Source: Entomobacter blattae
GTDB taxonomy: Bacteria > Pseudomonadota > Alphaproteobacteria > Acetobacterales > Acetobacteraceae
Reading direction: 5' to 3'
NCBI RefSeq assembly: GCF_014672835.1
Contig: NZ_CP060244.1
Span: forward strand, 1,219,001 to 1,283,000
Length of the DNA: 64,000 nt
Shown here: positions 9,673 to 19,130 of the stretch, piece after piece
Numbering within the stretch: position 1 is the first letter of the stretch
How the letters are laid out: every line of letters starts with the position of its first letter
The notes under the pieces: generated by a model
Databases searched by the model: none
What the model was told of the DNA's origin: nothing
Seen by the model: the letters and a program-made list of their open reading frames with translations, nothing else
Made by a program: the position numbers and the translations under genes

Positions 9673-10168
9673 GGGCTTTTTTGCTCCTTGTGTGTTAAAA
9701 AATCAGGTTAATGGAGAAATCCGGAATAAGGAAAAAGAAAGAGAGTGGACATAGAGAGGTCTGGGCATAGAGGCCATAGGGTATAAAAAACAAAGCCCCA
9801 AAAAAGCTCTAAGAAAGCCTACTCCAAGAAAACTCCAAGAAAGCTTGCAGGAATCCACAAGGGGGATGAGCAGGAAAAGGGGTTCTCTTTTGGAGTGGCA
9901 TAAGCATGGTATGGCATAAGCAGGCGTCCTCATTTTATGGAGCCACTCTCCACGCAAGAATAGGGTATGCAAGAACTGGGTGCACAAAAACTTGGTGCAC
10001 AAGTATTGGGTACGCAAGAATAGGGCGAGGTTTGAACATAACATGAGGGGGCTCAAGGGTGACCTCGATAGGGTTTTAGAGACAAAAACGAATAACGAAC
10101 AAATAACGAACTCTGGCATTTGAGAAATGGGTTGAGAAATGAAATGAGGGTGGGAGTCATCGACAAGC
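9673..10168. repeat. tonB-exbB spacer made of short imperfect repeats
   Basis: No gene is supported. 9780-9855 repeats CTCCAAGAAA-type words, and 9960-10025 repeats GGGTACGCAAGAA/GGGTGCACAAAAA. The open frame on the minus strand here is a by-product of repetition. Confidence 0.5.
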
Positions 10169-10879
10169 CTAGTTCAGCTGGAATGTAAAATGCAAGGTAT
10201 GGTTAGGGGTTCTTACCGGCACCCCATTGCGAATGGCCGGCTGATAGCGGTGGGTTTTCAGGAAGGTGAGCACAGCCTCCCCAAAGGCCTGCCCACCAGA
10301 AACATTCACTAAGTGGCAGTTACTGGTGGTGCCATTGGCCTCAATATCACATGCCGCATCGACGGATCCCTCTTTCCCTAACTCCTGCATGGTTTCTGGG
10401 TAATTGGGGCGTCCTCCTCCAATGGGGTTGACGCCAGCATTTCGGTCATGTTGGGTGGAGGCGGCATGGGAAGGCGCTGCAGCCGTTGCGGTTGTAGAAC
10501 TGGGTGAAGAGGCCTGACTCTGGCTGGAAGGCGCAGGGCTGGGTGCAGGATGGGTGGTGGGCGGTGTTTTTCTTGGGGTGAGTTTTTTGATAGGGGGTGT
10601 TTTTGGGGGTTCGGGCACGGGCATGTTAAGCTTTGGCGGCATTACGACTGGTGGGGGTGGCTCAATCATGCTAGGGGGTGGTGCGGCTGGTGGGGCAGCA
10701 CTGTTGGCTGAGCTGGCACTGGCTTCTATGGTGACACTTAAGGGGATAACGGGTGTTATAGTATCGGGCTTGGCCATGACCCGAATAAGGGCATGGATGA
10801 AGAGAATATGGATGATGATTGTTACGATAAGCCATACCATCCTGAGTTTGTTGTTCTTCATTACGTAAGTAGCAGCCAT
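10169..10879 (-). CDS. tonB: TonB energy transducer
   Basis: The 236-residue protein has a cytoplasmic N-terminus, one membrane helix (about residues 13-32, MVWLIVTIIIHILFIHALI) and a long Pro/Ala/Ser-rich periplasmic spacer (about 50-150, with PPPPVVMPPK and KTPPIKKLTPRKTPP). The C-terminal TonB domain includes RPNYPETMQELGKEGSVDA, a predicted disulphide pair at C-DIEANGTTSNC, and HRYQPAIRNGVPV. It couples the ExbB/ExbD motor to outer-membrane receptors. The start at 10879 has GGGAGA about 12 bases upstream; an ATG at 10861 (MKNNK) is the alternative. A Fur-like site lies 130 bases upstream. Confidence 0.9.
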   Translation of the reverse strand: MAATYVMKNNKLRMVWLIVTIIIHILFIHALIRVMAKPDTITPVIPLSVTIEASASSANSAAPPAAPPPSMIEPPPPVVMPPKLNMPVPEPPKTPPIKKLTPRKTPPTTHPAPSPAPSSQSQASSPSSTTATAAAPSHAASTQHDRNAGVNPIGGGRPNYPETMQELGKEGSVDAACDIEANGTTSNCHLVNVSGGQAFGEAVLTFLKTHRYQPAIRNGVPVRTPNHTLHFTFQLN

Positions 10880-11007
10880 AAGAAGAGAAATCTCCCGGTT
10901 CGAAAAACGCTACACGCAGCCGGTTTTGCAGAAGTCTGGTTGCGCAAATAGGCAAAACATCATAGATATCAAGGGGTGGTCACTCTACGCCCTCAACTGC
11001 AGTTGTT

Positions 11008-11026
11008 AATAGTGATTAGTATTCTC
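11008..11026 (-). promoter_or_regulatory. candidate Fur box upstream of tonB
   Basis: AATAGTGATTAGTATTCTC agrees with the classical 19-base Fur consensus at 13 of 19 positions by my count. It lies about 130 bases before the tonB start. Iron regulation of tonB/exbBD is common, so the placement makes sense, but the match alone is moderate. Confidence 0.4.
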
Positions 11027-11188
11027 TTTTATGTTTATAGGAAATAGGCGTTGGAAACCAGAGCAAAAGAGACTAAACACTCTATAAATGTTAATAAAGT
11101 GCGTCTAAATGTTAATAAAGTGAGTCTTTTCCTGCCAGAAATACTGTTTTTGGCAAAAATACTGTTCTGACAAAATCATGGAGGAGTC

Positions 11189-11560
11189 GTGTTAAAAAAA
11201 TCCTGGATTGCTGTGTTTATGGGTTTGTTGGGCAATATTGGGGTACAGGCCCCGTTATTGGCAGCAGAAGGAGGAGAGCAGCCAACCTCTATGAAGGACT
11301 CTAGAGGGGTTGGCCTTCAAGGGGAGAGAGCCAATCAGGTTGATATTGCTTTTGTAAGGGGCATGATTACCCACCATGAAATGGCTTTGCGCATGGCCCG
11401 CGAGGAGCTTGAGAAAGGCCAGAACGCCCAGATGCGTCAACTTGCCACCGCCATTATCCAGACCCAGAAAAAGGAAATTGACCGGATGCAGCAGTGGCTA
11501 AAAGTGCATTCTTCCTCAAAGGCTAATACACCTTCAAACACATCTTCAAGCACCCCTTAA
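11189..11560 (+). CDS. exported DUF305 protein
   Basis: A 123-residue protein with a signal peptide (about 1-25, ending PLLAAEG) and a DUF305-type helical domain. Key motifs are VDIAFVRGMITHHEMALRMA and the later TQKKEIDRMQQWL. The THHEMA and Met-rich faces resemble metal-binding sites in this family, whose members are often near copper or redox genes; function is not established. The GTG start has GGAGGAG directly upstream with tight spacing. The C-terminus is a Ser/Thr/Pro-rich tail. A strong terminator follows at 11736. Confidence 0.8.
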   Translation: MLKKSWIAVFMGLLGNIGVQAPLLAAEGGEQPTSMKDSRGVGLQGERANQVDIAFVRGMITHHEMALRMAREELEKGQNAQMRQLATAIIQTQKKEIDRMQQWLKVHSSSKANTPSNTSSSTP

Positions 11561-11735
11561 AGAGGGGTGCGGTAAAGTTTTTATTTTTTTTGGAAACTCT
11601 TATTGTTGTTTCAAGTTTTAGTCTATGTGAGTATACTTACCATAAATGCATTATAATTTTAACTTAGGTCACCTTTAACCTCTTCAATAAAGGCCATAAG
11701 GTGCCCTTTTTTAAGATATCTTGCTAAAGATCAAG

Positions 11736-11778
11736 CACTCCCCTGACTCGTAAATAAGTCAGGGGAGTGTTTTTTTTT
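11736..11778 (+). terminator. strong rho-independent terminator
   Basis: CACTCCCCTGACT (11736-11748) pairs perfectly with AGTCAGGGGAGTG (11757-11769), followed by nine T. It ends plus-strand transcription, most likely from the DUF305 gene. Confidence 0.9.
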
Positions 11779-11807
11779 GGCCATTTTTAATGGTACAGGT
11801 TAGGGGC

Positions 11808-12125
11808 TTAAAGTTGAGAGGCGGAGGAGTAAAGCTCCAGCTTTCCTTCTTTGCTGAGCGCATCCAGCTGCTCTGCAGTCAGTATGGCTTCATAATTCAG
11901 GTCGGTAATAATAGCTGGGGGGGTAATTTTAAGAAAATCACTCAGATGCCGTAGCGAAATAAGCGGAGAAGGCGGAGAAGTCAGCTTGTAGACACAATAA
12001 TAGACTTCTCTTTCGTGGAGCATAATAGCACCCACAACCCATTTTAGCCCGTGCTCTATGGTATAGATTTTTCCCGTTTGGGGAAATTGGGTGCTAACGG
12101 GGCTGCCACAGTTATATAAGGTCAT
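11808..12125 (-). CDS. hypothetical protein, 105 residues
   Basis: I do not recognise a family. The reading frame has a good ribosome site (AGGAG 8 bases before ATG at 12125). The protein starts MTLYNCGSP and has an N-terminal beta-rich part (GKIYTIEHGLKWVVGAIMLH, VYYCVYKL). The C-terminal part includes PPAIITDLNYEAILTAEQLDALSKEGKLEL. The codon pattern looks like a real gene. No signal peptide or membrane helix is evident. Confidence 0.55.
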   Translation of the reverse strand: MTLYNCGSPVSTQFPQTGKIYTIEHGLKWVVGAIMLHEREVYYCVYKLTSPPSPLISLRHLSDFLKITPPAIITDLNYEAILTAEQLDALSKEGKLELYSSASQL

Positions 12126-12314
12126 AGGAGTTCTCCTGTTACAGGATAAAGTAAAAATGAAATTGGCATAAGGTGGGTGGATGGGGTGAAAAATACGAGG
12201 ATGGGGTGAAAAATAAAAGGAAAAAAGAAAAAAGAAAAGTACGGATATAAAAAAACCGTCATTTCCCCTCTATAAAACCATTCCGCAAAGGGACTTGCCA
12301 AAATATTTTATTTA

Positions 12315-12416
12315 CCATAGCCATAGCCATAGCCATAGCCATAGCCATAGCCATAGCCATAGCCATAGCCATAGCCATAGCCATAGCCATAGCCATAGCC
12401 ATAGCCATAGCCATAG
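12315..12416. repeat. hexanucleotide tandem repeat (CCATAG)17
   Basis: Seventeen exact head-to-tail copies of CCATAG run from 12315 to 12416 with no interruption. Nothing recognisable is encoded around it, although the minus strand would read as alternating Gly-Tyr codons. Perfect identity of all copies indicates recent expansion or ongoing slippage. The flanks 12126-12314 and 12417-12630 hold no gene. Confidence 0.95.
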
Positions 12417-12629
12417 CCAATAGCTATTTTGGCGCGGCATCATGTCTGTTTCTGCAAGGAATGGTCAAGCGTTTGGTCTCTTTTTTGGTTTAGTCTCTTT
12501 ATTTTCTTGTTGGGGCCTGGAACCTGTTGGGGTTTGGGACTTACTGGGATTTGGAAAAAGACATCTCATTTCCTTCATGTTACCAGCTGGTTTATGGGCC
12601 GGTTTAATGCGGGCAGGAGCACTATGAAA

Positions 12630-13400
12630 TGGGGCTCCCTTAACCGTGGGGCAGGGAGAGGATACGCCCTGGGTGGATTATACCCTGGTTGAATAAGGAT
12701 GAGCTCTTTAAAATCCTCCTTACCCGTGGGGCGAGGATATGCTGGCAGAAGGCAACCCAAGAGCCTACAAGGCCTCCTTGCTTGTGCGGCAGGGGAGGGT
12801 ATTCTCTAAGAGGTGGCACGTCTTTAAAGACACGGCCAGCACGATTATCACCAGCATGATCATAAAAAGAGCCGTGGCAGGCGCAATCATATTGGGCATT
12901 TTCTATTTTATTTGGGTATTTTCCATTTTATTCTGCCCTATAGGATTGAGGCTTGGTGGATTAAAAAATTCCTTCTCGCTCGCTTCATGAGCCCCTTTGC
13001 CCGTGGAGCGCATGGAGCCGGCCAACATTCTCCCCACTCACCTGCCTGTCTACTCATAGGTTCATTGAATAGAGGAGGAAACGCGATCTTGAAAATCAAC
13101 TTCTACCCGTCTACTCATGGGATCCTTAACGAGTGAGGCAGGGAGGATCCCTGTTTTAACCTGGGCAACATCCAAGCCAAGACCTCCTTATTTCCTAACC
13201 AGTAGGGAATACCCCGGGCAATGCCCCTCTTCAAGCAGCTTTGTCAGCTTACCTCATTGATTAGTGGGTGATACCAGGCGTTAACTTTCTGGATGTTGGT
13301 TCAATCTGTCTTATTTCCCGATCAGTAGGGGATACCCTCTAAAAACCCTTTCTTGCCAGCTTATGGGTTCCGTGCCCGTGGGGCAGGGAGGTTTGTACGA
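12630..13400. CRISPR. badly decayed CRISPR-like tract
   Basis: Related segments recur about every 61 bases. CCCG-type cores are at 13045 and 13106 (61 apart), then 13194, 13256 and 13317 (62 and 61 apart) and 13375. An earlier set is at 12643, 12723 and 12783. The best pair is TTATTTCCTAACCAGTAGGG at 13188 and TTATTTCCCGATCAGTAGGG at 13311. Others carry ACCCGTGGGGCAGGGAG. Copies are strongly diverged and the register slips, so this would be an old array, not a working one. No coding sequence is supported here. Confidence 0.45.
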
Positions 13401-13631
13401 CGGGTATGGCCTAAAGTGGCCTTTGCACTATTTAGTGAAAACCTCAATAACGTATTTTCAAAATATTCAATAAATGTTATCGAGTGAAAAAACGATGAGG
13501 AATGAAGAACAAGTCATCATAGAGAGATTTTCCCCTGTCGTTTTTAATATTAAAAACGTTTTCAATAAACGTAAGAAGAACTACTGAACCAGTATAGTCA
13601 ATATAATCAATATCTGTATGGAGTACAAGGA

Positions 13632-14984
13632 ATGGGCTTTTTTGATGATGTTTTTAGTGGGATTGGCTCGTTTTTAAAAGTTGTAAAAGATACTTACGAT
13701 AAGGCCGTTGTCTATCAGCAACAAGTGAACCAAAGCGTGCAAAACCTTATTAACGATGTGGCCTCAACCTCTGCGGCACGGGAAAATTTGCTGAATGGCA
13801 CGATTATTGGCAATGTCATTAATAGTGTGGCCGGTGCACTGAACGTTTATTTGGGTTCTACAACCAATTATGAAGAAAAGTTTCTGAGCGATACCACTCC
13901 CATTGTTGTTGCCCATAACCAAGACCTTACCCATACACCAACCGTAGCCCAGTTCCTTCAGGCTTCTGCGGCTGTGAATGTGCCGAATGCATTGCCTGCT
14001 TCCTTAACGCCATTTCTTTACAACGGTAAGCAGCTTGCCATTTCTGATGCCGTTACGGGCATGGCTGCAAAAGTATGGTCTACCCCCCAAAATCAGATCA
14101 TTATTGCCTATCAGGGTACTGCTGGGCAGGGTGCTACCGATGTCGTGCATGCTGTTAACCAGGTTCTGCAAGATGTTCAGGTTGTAGCCCATCGGACAAC
14201 TCTTGGCCAGCAGAATGCTGTAAAATTTGCCCAATTTGTTGCCCATGAGGCTGAAGCCAGAGGGTATAATACCAGCAATATATTTGTTACGGGTCACTCC
14301 CTTGGAGGCATTGAGGCTGAATATGTGGCCCAGCAGACAGGCCTGGCCGGTATTGGGTTTGATAGCACAGGGATTCTTCCAAGCACGACTGGAAAAGGCG
14401 ATGGATCAAACTTTATTAACATCCTCCAATATGGTGATCCCGTAAGCAGCTATGCCTCTGATATTCAAGGAGCACAACCTTTTGCCCCAGACTATGACCC
14501 TAATGGAGGTATTCAGCCTCATTACGGAAAGATCATCATGACTGGCGATGTTAAAAACCAGCAGGATCTTTCAGTGATTTCTCAGGGATGGAACAATTTC
14601 TTTGAGTTTGGAAAAGTCCTTACCGCAAGCAATTACCTGCTGAGCGGTTTCCCAAAATTTCATGCCTTTTCCCGCCTGTATGAAGACCTGAACGTAACTC
14701 CGGATCTTTCTCAGTATAAAATAGACTCGAATGGGCAAATCATTACCAACCCTTCTACCGATTACGGGATTTATAACATTACGGTTAACGATATTTTCAA
14801 TGCGGGGAAAGATCCTAGTAAAATCCAGGGTGTTGTTCATGATTATGGAAATAACAGCATCGCTCAAATCATATCTGCCCAAGCCCAAAGAACGGACTAT
14901 CATGCGACTGTTCTACCAAGCGTAACAAATCTGCCAAGTGTAGCAAATTCTGGCGTTTTTGCAGCGCAACCAGCTTTTGCCTAA
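13632..14984 (+). CDS. lipase-like alpha/beta hydrolase with helical N-terminus
   Basis: The protein has 450 residues. Residues 1-60 are amphipathic helix without a classical signal peptide (MGFFDDVFSGIGSFLKVVKD). A lipase class 3-like fold follows, with IIIAYQGTAG as oxyanion-strand region (about residue 155) and VTGHSLGGIEAEYVA with the GHSLGG nucleophile elbow (about 220). PVSSYASDIQ may hold the acid residue, and HYGK or FHAF could supply the His. Substrate and export route are unknown. A minus-strand gene at 46822 also starts with a short M(G/S)F-type leader and amphipathic helices, which may mark a shared secretion type. A terminator follows at 15170. Confidence 0.65.
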   Translation: MGFFDDVFSGIGSFLKVVKDTYDKAVVYQQQVNQSVQNLINDVASTSAARENLLNGTIIGNVINSVAGALNVYLGSTTNYEEKFLSDTTPIVVAHNQDLTHTPTVAQFLQASAAVNVPNALPASLTPFLYNGKQLAISDAVTGMAAKVWSTPQNQIIIAYQGTAGQGATDVVHAVNQVLQDVQVVAHRTTLGQQNAVKFAQFVAHEAEARGYNTSNIFVTGHSLGGIEAEYVAQQTGLAGIGFDSTGILPSTTGKGDGSNFINILQYGDPVSSYASDIQGAQPFAPDYDPNGGIQPHYGKIIMTGDVKNQQDLSVISQGWNNFFEFGKVLTASNYLLSGFPKFHAFSRLYEDLNVTPDLSQYKIDSNGQIITNPSTDYGIYNITVNDIFNAGKDPSKIQGVVHDYGNNSIAQIISAQAQRTDYHATVLPSVTNLPSVANSGVFAAQPAFA

Positions 14985-15169
14985 GGGAGCTTCTTGATTT
15001 CTCCCCGCGATTTATTCCCTCCGCAATTGGTTTTTTCTGCGTTTTGTTCTCTTGGGGGGAGAGTATATTGGGGGAGAAAGCGAACGCCTTCAAGAAAAAT
15101 AAGCTTCAAATAAGGCTCATTCTCAGGAGATGGTTTTTTAAAGCTGTTACTGAAGGGGTCTCATTTTCC

Positions 15170-15218
15170 AAAACCCTGCCGGATATGTCTGGTGGGGTTT
15201 TTTGCAGGGTTTTGTTTT
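15170..15218 (+). terminator. rho-independent terminator
   Basis: AAAACCCTGC (15170-15179) pairs with GCAGGGTTTT (15204-15213), followed by GTTTTG. It is well placed to end transcription of the lipase-like gene. Confidence 0.65.
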
Positions 15219-15274
15219 GTCGGGCAGGTCATCTTTCTTAGCCTGGCTTGTGGTACTCAGTGGGGATCGCGTTT

Positions 15275-16372
15275 TTACAGCGCCAAATAGTGGTGAATAG
15301 CGCCTAATACATGGATAATGGCCACTTGGTGTGGGGCAAAAGTGGGCGGAATTTCTGAGTTTGCCAAGCTACGGCTGATGATACAATCATAACGAAGGCC
15401 CAAAAGCTCGGCCATGCTACGATAGCACCAGTTTAGCAATTTATCGGGCATGATCTCTATGAGTAATGTGCCTGGTGCACAGAAGACGATATGGGTATTG
15501 CCTGCCCCGTGAGGGGCCAGAATAAGGCTGGCTTCAGCAAAGTGGCGTATCTGCTCCGAAAAGGAGAGCTGCTCAAGCTTTATACATTCAAACCCGAAAG
15601 TTTTCAGGGTTTTTGCCAATTCCCCTTCGTTTAAAAGGGGCCGCATGGCCGATTCTTGTCGGTCGATATAGAGTTTTTTCCCCGGTAAGGGTTGGGGCAG
15701 CGGCTTGGCCATATCCTTAAGAAAAAGTAATGCCCTGACGGAGGGTTCCAGGTGGGAGAGCATGTTCCACCCCAGTAGCAATTTTTCAACTTTTACACTC
15801 TCGCCTTTGCTGATGCGGTAAAGAGGGGGCAAGGCCGCCCCAAAGGTGGCAGCCAACGCCATTTTTGTGGCCTCTTGCATGGGAACGGGGAGCTCTGCGG
15901 GTAATAAAATGCCTTGAAGCTGTCGTTTGTCCTTCTCATCAAGAAGGCACAGGCGGCTCAAATTCATGATCAGAAAATGAAAGATGTTCTCACTATTTCC
16001 AAGGAGCAGGGAAAACCACAGTCCTGGTAGGGTGACGTGAGAGGGGGGTAAAACACTCTTACCTTCTGGCGTGCGGGTATAGCCTTCACGCTCGGGCATG
16101 GTGTGGTCTAGCGTGTCTTGTAGGATTTGGCCATCTTCCAGGGCAATAATCCCTGCTGGTGAACACAGTGTGGCATTGAGAAGCAGGAGGGTATGCGGGG
16201 CATGATAAGGGAGGCGATCTTGTTGGGCTTGATCCTGCAGGCCCATGATGGCCATACTAGCTGCCCCTACAGCTAGAGACGGAAAAGTAAGGGCGGGTTG
16301 CTCGTGAAAGCTTTTGACTAAGGTGATATCTTTACGGTTTTGGGAGAGAAGATGAAACATTCTGATGACCAT
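15275..16372 (-). CDS. glycosyltransferase family 61 protein
   Basis: The 365-residue protein has the DUF563/GT61 C-terminal signature: KKLYIDRQES, MRPLLNEGEL, a GFECIKLE strand and the hallmark LILAPHGAGNTHIVFCAPGTLLIEI. The N-terminal half (FHFLIMNLSRLCLL) is typical of bacterial capsule or LPS-linked GT61 proteins. It likely transfers a sugar to a surface glycan; donor and acceptor cannot be read from sequence. It stands alone, with no other polysaccharide genes within the window. Confidence 0.8.
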   Translation of the reverse strand: MVIRMFHLLSQNRKDITLVKSFHEQPALTFPSLAVGAASMAIMGLQDQAQQDRLPYHAPHTLLLLNATLCSPAGIIALEDGQILQDTLDHTMPEREGYTRTPEGKSVLPPSHVTLPGLWFSLLLGNSENIFHFLIMNLSRLCLLDEKDKRQLQGILLPAELPVPMQEATKMALAATFGAALPPLYRISKGESVKVEKLLLGWNMLSHLEPSVRALLFLKDMAKPLPQPLPGKKLYIDRQESAMRPLLNEGELAKTLKTFGFECIKLEQLSFSEQIRHFAEASLILAPHGAGNTHIVFCAPGTLLIEIMPDKLLNWCYRSMAELLGLRYDCIISRSLANSEIPPTFAPHQVAIIHVLGAIHHYLAL

Positions 16373-16474
16373 AGCTATCGGTTCTATCGTGGAAAATCAA
16401 GGAGATTATCCGAGTTGTGATCATCAACTTGGTCCTACCACAGGAACGGCTACGGCCTGACCTTGGGAGTCATA

Positions 16475-16640
16475 TCTTACTCAGGCTTTCTTCATGCCTA
16501 CGCTGTACATGGATTTTATTCCGTAGGGGTTACGCCCCAGGTTATTCAGCTTTCCCATAACCGCGTTAATCTGGTTTACAAGATTAATGAAGGGGAAAAA
16601 GCCGTTATCAATAAAATTATTTTTGTGGGTAACCATTTAC
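16475..16640 (+). pseudogene. bamA: bamA fragment (POTRA region)
   Basis: About 50 codons read HGFYSVGVTPQVIQL, HNRVNLVYKINEGEKAVI and NKIIFVGNH, matching a POTRA domain of the outer-membrane assembly factor BamA. In-frame homology is confined to this block; there is no barrel domain and the frame ends at 16699. It is another housekeeping-gene relic. Confidence 0.82.
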
Positions 16641-16757
16641 TCAGGTCTTTAGTGTTTGGTTCATTTTACTTTCGTATTTTTATTTTAAATAAACGTTAAA
16701 AATACAAATATTATTATTTTTTTCTGGTCAGTTATTAAAATTTTATTAATCCTTCTT

Positions 16758-16844
16758 AGGAAGAGGAAGAGGAAGAGGAAGAGGAAGAGGAAGAGGAAGA
16801 GGAAGAGGAAGAGGAAGAGGAAGAGGAAGAGGAAGAGGAAGAGG
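16758..16844. repeat. hexanucleotide tandem repeat (AGGAAG)14.5
   Basis: About 14.5 exact copies of AGGAAG. On the minus strand it sits in an open frame (16955-16746) as a run of Pro-Leu dipeptides, but that frame has no other gene-like feature. The tract is a microsatellite in an otherwise AT-rich gap. Confidence 0.95.
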
Positions 16845-17027
16845 CTGGCTGAAACTGAGGACCCATTTTCTCCCCTCTAAGGGAAAGGGTATGCTTTCCT
16901 TAGAGCTGAGTGCCCCGCAGATCATGGAGATGCTGTTTGTGCCCAGATTCTCCATTCTGACTTGTAGCCCCTAGCCCGTGGATAAAGGCTTTCCCCTCCT
17001 AAGGGCTCTTCCTAGGGAGCGGCATTT

Positions 17028-17936
17028 TCAAGAGGGGTTACGCGTGCGGTATTTTCTCAGCAAGGTAGGGCCTATCACCGTTACGCCAAGTCCAAGCAGG
17101 ATAATTCCCATTCCTACAAGCTGAAAACTATTGGGCCGTTCGTGCAAGATGAGCATACTGCTCGACATGCCTATAATCGGAACCATAAGAGAGAGGGGGG
17201 CTATTCTCCAGGATTCATAGCGTGCCAGTAAGGCACCCCATAACCCATAGCCGATAATGGTGGCTCCATAAGCGAGATAGAGGGTAGAGAGAAAAGCCGT
17301 AACGGTAAAATGCTGGCTAAAATCGGCAAAAAGGGCAGCAGGGTCTTCAAACAGAAGGGAGCAGGCAAAAAAGGGGAGAATGGGAACAAGGCTTGCCCAT
17401 ACCACAATAGCCAGAATATGGCTGGCATCCTTCTTGGGCATCATGGCCTTGTTAATAATATTGCCAATGGCCCAACAAAGGGCTGCCCCCAGGATGAGAA
17501 GAAGCCCAAGAGAGGAGATATGTGCTCCGCCCCCTTGGGCAAGAACAAGCAAGCCCATGCCTGATCCGGTTAAAACCATGCCTATAATCTGCATGGCATG
17601 GATACGTTCAGCATAGAGGAGGGCGGAAAGCCCAATGGTAAAAAAGGCCTGTATTTGAATCAGGAGCGAGGCAATACCAGGGGGGAGACCAATGGCAATG
17701 GCTGAGAATAAGAGTGCGAATTGCCCAAAACTTATGCTGAGCCCATAAGCGACAAGCCATTTCAGCTTGATAGGGGGGCGCCTGATCATGAAAATGGCGG
17801 GGAATGCCACCAAGGTAAAGCGTAGCCCTGCCAACATAAAAGGGGGCAGGCTATGCAGGCCTGTTTTAATAACAACAAAATTAATGCCCCATACGGTTAC
17901 GACAATCATTGCCAGGAGCCAGTCCCGTAGGGTCAT
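17028..17936 (-). CDS. EamA/RhaT-family (DMT) transporter
   Basis: The 302-residue integral membrane protein has ten predicted helices in two EamA repeats. Typical motifs are WGINFVVIKTGLHSLPPFMLAGLRF near the start, ALLFSAIAIGLPPGIASLL, and WRIAPLSLMVPIIGMSSSMLILHERP in the second half, with a basic C-terminus. Length is normal. Members export amino acids or other metabolites; some are annotated EamA or YdcZ-like. Substrate is not predictable here. It is a single-gene unit. Confidence 0.85.
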   Translation of the reverse strand: MTLRDWLLAMIVVTVWGINFVVIKTGLHSLPPFMLAGLRFTLVAFPAIFMIRRPPIKLKWLVAYGLSISFGQFALLFSAIAIGLPPGIASLLIQIQAFFTIGLSALLYAERIHAMQIIGMVLTGSGMGLLVLAQGGGAHISSLGLLLILGAALCWAIGNIINKAMMPKKDASHILAIVVWASLVPILPFFACSLLFEDPAALFADFSQHFTVTAFLSTLYLAYGATIIGYGLWGALLARYESWRIAPLSLMVPIIGMSSSMLILHERPNSFQLVGMGIILLGLGVTVIGPTLLRKYRTRNPS

Positions 17937-18660
17937 AGGGGCGTTCTTTCCATAAGGATGTTAACAGAGCGGAGCGTTAGGAGTGGTTGATTCAAGATAG
18001 AGGGATAGTTTACCCAAAAAAAGTGAACCATTTCCATAGTTGTTTATAAAAAATTGGGTTGTTTATAACATATGCTCTCTTCTAGAGCGATTGAAGTGTG
18101 CGCTCACATAAAAACGAAAGTTTCGGTTTGTGCTGGAATTTATTAATCCCTGCTATGAGTGAGGCTTCGCTTTTTTCTTTGATAGGGAAAGAGTCCCTTT
18201 ATAGGGATGAACAGAAAGTACAGCTTACAAAAACTCGGAAACCGTGCACCTTATAGGCGTTACGGTCTCTAAGTCTGAAAAAGATTTGCCCCTAATATTC
18301 TCCCCAAACGTGACCAGGAAAATATATGGCGCCCACTTCGAACATTCACAAAAGAGCGCAACAAAACCAGCCGCCGGCGTACCGCGCCACCATGGCTGCT
18401 TTTTGGAGGAGCTGAAATGAGCTGCACCCAACTAAAGGCCTCGTCCATACAGTCAATCGCATGGGGGGGCGGTATGGGGCGCTTGATCAAGCTGGCATCA
18501 AGGGTTAGGCCAGAACACACATCTTGTAAAATATCTGGTCTTGTAAAATATCTGGCCAGCTGGTGCCAGGCTTGGCAGGGCGGCAACCATGGGCAGGCAA
18601 ACACTGCAAGGCAGAATGGAATGAACAGGATGGTTTGCCAATTCTGTTTTATCTTGTCGC
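17937..18660. other. intergenic region, no gene recognised
   Basis: Neither strand gives a recognisable protein. 18520-18560 contains a near-exact duplication of CTTGTAAAATATCTGG. Sequence leads directly into the mnmG fragment. Confidence 0.4.
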
Positions 18661-19125
18661 ATTACTGCTACCACATCCAAAACCCATGATATTATTCGTA
18701 AGGCCTTGCATCTTTCTGCGGTCTATGGGGGAGAGATTTCTGGTCGTGGGCCGCGATATTGCCCTTCTACTGAAGATAAGGTTGTGCATTTTTCCGAGCG
18801 AGAAAGCCATCAGATCTTTCTTGAGCCTGAAGCCCTTCCTGGGCATGAGGGGGATAATTTGGTGTATCCTAATGGGATATCCACCAGCCTTCCTCTGGAA
18901 GTGCAAGAGGAAATGATGAAAACCATTCCTGGGTTGTCACATGCTCGCATTGTTACGCTTGGATATGCTGTTGAATATGACTATATTGACCCCCGAGAGC
19001 TTTTGCCTACCCTTGAGCTTAAAAAGGTTCCAGGGCTTTTTTTGGCGGGACAAATTAATGGTACTACAGGCTATGAGGAAGCCGCAGCACAAGGGCTATT
19101 GGCTGGATTAAATGCGGCCTTGGTG
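18661..19125 (+). pseudogene. mnmG: mnmG (gidA) fragment
   Basis: A block of 155 codons matches the middle of MnmG, the FAD enzyme that modifies U34 of tRNAs with Mnm[68 protein letters not shown], then [19 protein letters not shown] and the FAD-site segment [19 protein letters not shown]. The N-terminal Rossmann region and the C-terminal domain are missing. The open frame continues to 19407 in unrelated sequence. This is one of the longest housekeeping fragments here. Confidence 0.92.
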
Positions 19126-19130
19126 GCTGA

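Noticed and set aside
12442-12990. Hydrophobic small open frames after the CCATAG repeat
   Set aside because: They overlap the CRISPR-like tract and have no conserved features; hydrophobicity reflects T-rich sequence.
16746-16955. Open frame encoding a run of Pro-Leu dipeptides
   Set aside because: It is only the translation of the AGGAAG microsatellite; flanks show no gene features.
18225-18604. Minus-strand frames before the mnmG fragment
   Set aside because: No family match and no start signals; considered shadows of non-coding sequence.
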